Below, piece by piece: positions 13,110 through 15,668 of a DNA stretch of 15,668 nt. Location: the NCBI GenBank assembly GCA_029987045.1, contig DALTWN010000006.1:1-15668 (forward strand), written 5' to 3'. The notes under the pieces are model-generated. The model was not told the DNA's origin. It searched no databases and was given only the letters and a program-made list of their open reading frames with translations. Each line of letters begins with the position of its first letter. The stretch's first letter is position 1. The translations under genes were made by a program, and so were the position numbers. The DNA comes from Methanocorpusculum sp. (GTDB taxonomy: Archaea > Halobacteriota > Methanomicrobia > Methanomicrobiales > Methanocorpusculaceae).

Positions 13110-15035
13110 TTAGTTCATGGGATGTGGTACAATTCTACTCCGAATATACTCTCTCAATTCCGGATTGGTACAGTAGATATAGCACCCTTTCATTCCACGA
13201 GTTAGAAGTGTTCTATAGGTGTTTTTGATAATTTCATCCGCAATTGTTTTTGCTTCCACGGGATTCGCTTTATTTAGATTCTTAATTCCTTTCAAGGATT
13301 GATCGGTTGATGCTCGTCGGGTGAAATCAGTAACCACATGTCCATTTTCATACCGCAGATCATCTCCAATAATTACTCCAACATAGTCAAACTCAAGACC
13401 CTGAGTTGTATGAATACAACCTGCTTCATTTACAGATGTTTCACTTATAGCAAACGTAGAATCTCCTTCCAGGTTCCAACTGATACCAAAATCCCCGATT
13501 TGAATATCATGGAAATGTGAATCATTTCGCATCGGTTTTGGCCAATTCCAACAATATCCTGCAAGAATACGTGCACGGTTAGCTATTTTATTTTTCTCAA
13601 CAATCAGTTCCCTGACTTCATCAGGCGTATCAAAAATTCTGACATCATAATCCATGCCATCCAGATTATAGTTTGCGCTCTGTCGAATTTCAAGAAGATC
13701 ATCAATCCATGCAAGATATCCATTGGATCCATTACAACGAAACTGAGATACAAGTTCCAGTTCTGTCACATCTGATCCTTCAGCATCTGCCCATTTCCGA
13801 ATCTCAGCAACGGAACCGATATCATCAATTGTTACTCTCTGCCTCTCGTCTATAAAAAATACCGAACACTTAGATGCGTGAATTATTTCTTTAATCTGAT
13901 TTTCTCCTTTGTTGTGGAACATCCCTGATTTTTCATTGAGACGATGTGCTTCATCAACAAGAAGTGTATCTATTAGATTTTCTGGAGTGGTTGTATAGGA
14001 TCCAGATCCTTTAAACATATTATAAACGCTACTTTTTTGGCTTGTACCTTTTAGTTTTGCTGCATATACTTGCCGAGGAGCGCTGTTTTTAGAAACATAT
14101 TGGACGAATTGCTCATGTTGGGTCAGCTCAGAAAGCAGACGGATAGCAATCACACTCTTTCCAGTTCCTGGCCCGCCTTTACAGATAATCGTGCGTTTTT
14201 TATGATCTGATTTGCACTGTTTTGAAATCTTGCTGATCTTTTCGAAGACAACTTGTTGTTCATCGATCATGATGAACTCTTCATTTCCATCTACCATTGA
14301 TGCGATGGCATCCTGAAGACTCTTTGAAGGTTTGATTTTACCGTGATCTACAAGATAGAGGACTTCTTTATTGTCGCCCGTTTTAATATATTTTTTAATA
14401 AATTCACTCAGTTCCTTTCCTTGGGTAATAGTAAACACAGGAGCATAGGTGATAAACGGCTCAAACTGAGGATTCACTAGAGGATCGGGCATCTGTGGTA
14501 TGTAATTATGGAGATATGCACATGGTTTGAGAGTTATGTGTTGTTTCTGAACTGTCTCATTATAATCTGCAATAAGCTGTGCATATGACCAAGCTTGGTA
14601 TGAGGGGTGAACTACATCCCTATAGGCATTACCAGTAAAGGTTTTCACCCGAGGTTCATATTTATACTGATGCTCCGGTTCATCGACATTTACTATGGTC
14701 TTGGTAGATTCTACGATTTCAAGTTTACTCCATTGCTTAAGTTCAATGATGACCATTTCGGGATCATGGTTTGAATCATATCCGGTAATTATAAAATCCA
14801 CCCGTTTTGCTGACAGAGGGATATTGTATTCAATTGCAATTCCTGCATTAAGCGGTATCGCATCATCCTCCAATGCAAGAGACATGGGGCGTAAGGAATT
14901 GACCCAGGAATTGAACTCATTTTGCTGAGTATGTCTACCCATTTTTTCGTATATCTTCTGTTCAATTTCTGTAGCTATTGTCCCGTTCTTTACATCCCTT
15001 TGAAAATCACTTTTTAACCCTTCATATACAAGCAT
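13110..15035 (-). CDS. DUF2075/Schlafen-like helicase with N-terminal PD-(D/E)xK-like motif
   Basis: A 641-residue predicted nuclease-helicase. Helicase motifs: Walker A GGPGTGKS (287-294), Walker B LLVDEAH (358-364), FFIDERQ (393-399), SQFR (430-433) and a late motif CIHTTQGLEFDYVGVIIG, the pattern of superfamily I/DUF2075 proteins. N-terminal to this, RVDFIITGYD and VIIELKQW give D80, E98 and K100, a PD-(D/E)xK-type catalytic triad. The gene is clearly AT-richer than both sides: sampled lines run about 33-38% GC against 55-60% in neighbours, pointing to horizontal transfer. TAGGAAAAA lies about 9 nt before the ATG. It is transcribed alone and is convergent with the ycaO operon. A role in phage defence or DNA processing is plausible but inferred. 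Confidence 0.86.
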   Translation of the reverse strand: MLVYEGLKSDFQRDVKNGTIATEIEQKIYEKMGRHTQQNEFNSWVNSLRPMSLALEDDAIPLNAGIAIEYNIPLSAKRVDFIITGYDSNHDPEMVIIELKQWSKLEIVESTKTIVNVDEPEHQYKYEPRVKTFTGNAYRDVVHPSYQAWSYAQLIADYNETVQKQHITLKPCAYLHNYIPQMPDPLVNPQFEPFITYAPVFTITQGKELSEFIKKYIKTGDNKEVLYLVDHGKIKPSKSLQDAIASMVDGNEEFIMIDEQQVVFEKISKISKQCKSDHKKRTIICKGGPGTGKSVIAIRLLSELTQHEQFVQYVSKNSAPRQVYAAKLKGTSQKSSVYNMFKGSGSYTTTPENLIDTLLVDEAHRLNEKSGMFHNKGENQIKEIIHASKCSVFFIDERQRVTIDDIGSVAEIRKWADAEGSDVTELELVSQFRCNGSNGYLAWIDDLLEIRQSANYNLDGMDYDVRIFDTPDEVRELIVEKNKIANRARILAGYCWNWPKPMRNDSHFHDIQIGDFGISWNLEGDSTFAISETSVNEAGCIHTTQGLEFDYVGVIIGDDLRYENGHVVTDFTRRASTDQSLKGIKNLNKANPVEAKTIADEIIKNTYRTLLTRGMKGCYIYCTNPELREYIRSRIVPHPMN

Positions 15036-15068
15036 TGCTATTTTTCCTATTATTTAGAATAATCCGCC

Positions 15069-15101
15069 TTTCTATATATCAATATTACGGATTTATACAT
15101 C
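15069..15101 (-). promoter_or_regulatory. Candidate promoter for the helicase gene
   Basis: The minus strand holds GATATATAGA (15071-15080) about 40 nt before the ATG at 15035, predicting a leader of about 15 nt that contains the GGA Shine-Dalgarno. An upstream alternative, ATGTATAAAT (15091-15100), would give a leader of about 35 nt. I cannot choose between them. No other gene is visible in the 85-bp gap 15036-15120. Confidence 0.45.
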
Positions 15102-15120
15102 ATCCAGAACTATCTGCAGG

Positions 15121-15668
15121 TTACAAATTGACGGATTTTTCCAGTAGCCTGCCGTAATCGGTCCATTCGCCGTACATTTTTCCGTCTCTTGCCGTATCGA
15201 TGAGTTTCTGCAGACCGCGTTCGAACCGTTCACGATTTATCATCCGGTCACGCTGAATGTTGCCGATTCTGATGCGCTGATACAGTGGCGGAAACGCACA
15301 GAAATTCTTCCAGACTTCATCGTCTTTCTGCATCGCCTCAAGAACATCATCATCAATGCGGAACTCATCACCCGGAAGAACCGCACGGCCTGCATCGGTC
15401 ATCAGTCCGAGACGCTCCAACCGTCTGCATCGTTCCCGATTCAGTTCTGACCAGTGACTCTTCGGACCGCGAGGAGTGAACCGCTGGACCTGTCCGACTC
15501 CCGCAACCATACGGAACGTGGAATCTATCCATCCAAAACAGAGCGCTTCTTCGACCGCATCGAGATAATAGAGAATCCCGGAAATATCCTGCGGGCGGCC
15601 TTTCTTCACTACGACGAAACATTCAGATTCCGTTGCATGATGTGAAGAAAGCCACGTACGGAACTCGG
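15121..15668 (-). CDS. YdeI/OmpD-associated family protein (5'-truncated by window edge)
   Basis: The frame remains open to the window edge, so only the C-terminal 182 or so residues are seen. Upstream of a GTG at 15609 the translation continues as EFRTWLSSHHATESECFVVV, which belongs to the family; the true start lies outside. Recognisable YdeI-family elements are TWLSSHHATESECFV, VEEALCFGWIDS, QRFTPRGPKSHWSELNRERC, FPPLYQRIRIGNIQRD and KMYGEWTDYGRLLE. Family members belong to the YdeI/OmpD-associated group, mostly uncharacterised and sometimes annotated as bacteriocin-protection or antimicrobial-resistance related. GC content returns to neighbourhood level (about 60% in sampled lines), unlike the helicase just downstream. 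Its stop is followed by the helicase promoter region without a clear T-tract. Confidence 0.88.
   Translation of the reverse strand, partial: EFRTWLSSHHATESECFVVVKKGRPQDISGILYYLDAVEEALCFGWIDSTFRMVAGVGQVQRFTPRGPKSHWSELNRERCRRLERLGLMTDAGRAVLPGDEFRIDDDVLEAMQKDDEVWKNFCAFPPLYQRIRIGNIQRDRMINRERFERGLQKLIDTARDGKMYGEWTDYGRLLEKSVNL

Noticed and set aside
13065..15668. Defence island
   Set aside because: Only the helicase gene fits; no restriction, toxin-antitoxin, CRISPR or transposase genes, and the YdeI gene has ordinary composition.
1..15668. CRISPR array, tRNA, rRNA or insertion sequence
   Set aside because: No regularly spaced repeats, no cloverleaf-like sequence in the spacers, and no transposase or terminal inverted repeats found by eye.

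Overview
The window looks like chromosomal DNA of a methanogenic euryarchaeon. The strongest indicators are a YcaO/TfuA pair of the type that installs thioglycine in methyl-coenzyme M reductase, a cupin-type (archaeal) glucose-6-phosphate isomerase, a type II archaeal methionine aminopeptidase, an archaeosine-synthase core domain and an Agl23-type membrane protein. Promoters look archaeal (TATA boxes, some placed about 25 nt before the start codon, implying leaderless mRNAs) and most apparent terminators are T-tracts. A Methanomicrobiales member such as Methanocorpusculum fits best, but that assignment is inference.

Layout. (1) 1-2530, plus: the tail of an unknown gene, map, and a TIGR03663/Agl23-like membrane protein, tightly packed. 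(2) 2531-3839: glucose-6-phosphate isomerase on minus, convergent with region 1 and divergent from a SlyD-type FKBP prolyl isomerase. (3) 3936-8128, minus, apparently one operon read right to left: two tandem CpXC zinc-ribbon paralogues, the fused NAD(P)H-hydrate epimerase/dehydratase Nnr, an MBL-fold hydrolase and a thioredoxin. (4) 8254-13064, plus, apparently one operon of seven genes: ycaO, tfuA, a ThiF/MoeB/HesA-like E1 enzyme, a PspC-domain membrane peptide, a standalone ArcS-core (DUF5591) protein, a YigZ/IMPACT protein, and a membrane-anchored ComEC-like MBL protein. Three junctions overlap (14, 4 and 4 nt), the other gaps are 1, 23 and 6 nt, and the run ends at a hairpin plus T6. (5) 13110-15035, minus: an AT-rich DUF2075/Schlafen-like helicase with an N-terminal PD-(D/E)xK-like motif, compositionally foreign. 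(6) 15121-15668, minus: a YdeI-family protein running off the window.

How the parts may work together. YcaO activates a backbone amide with ATP and TfuA supplies or directs sulfur. The next gene, overlapping tfuA by 14 nt, encodes an adenylating E1-like enzyme, so sulfur activation and thioamidation may be co-produced. The ArcS-core protein points to tRNA modification. The minus-strand operon mixes metabolite repair (Nnr), thiol redox (thioredoxin) and zinc-ribbon proteins of unknown role. The most distinctive observations are the YcaO-TfuA-E1 module with an E1 that appears to lack the usual catalytic cysteine, the standalone ArcS core with an intact signature, and the foreign-looking nuclease-helicase. 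Several starts were moved inward from the longest open frame because the extra N-terminus was only the shadow of a neighbouring gene.
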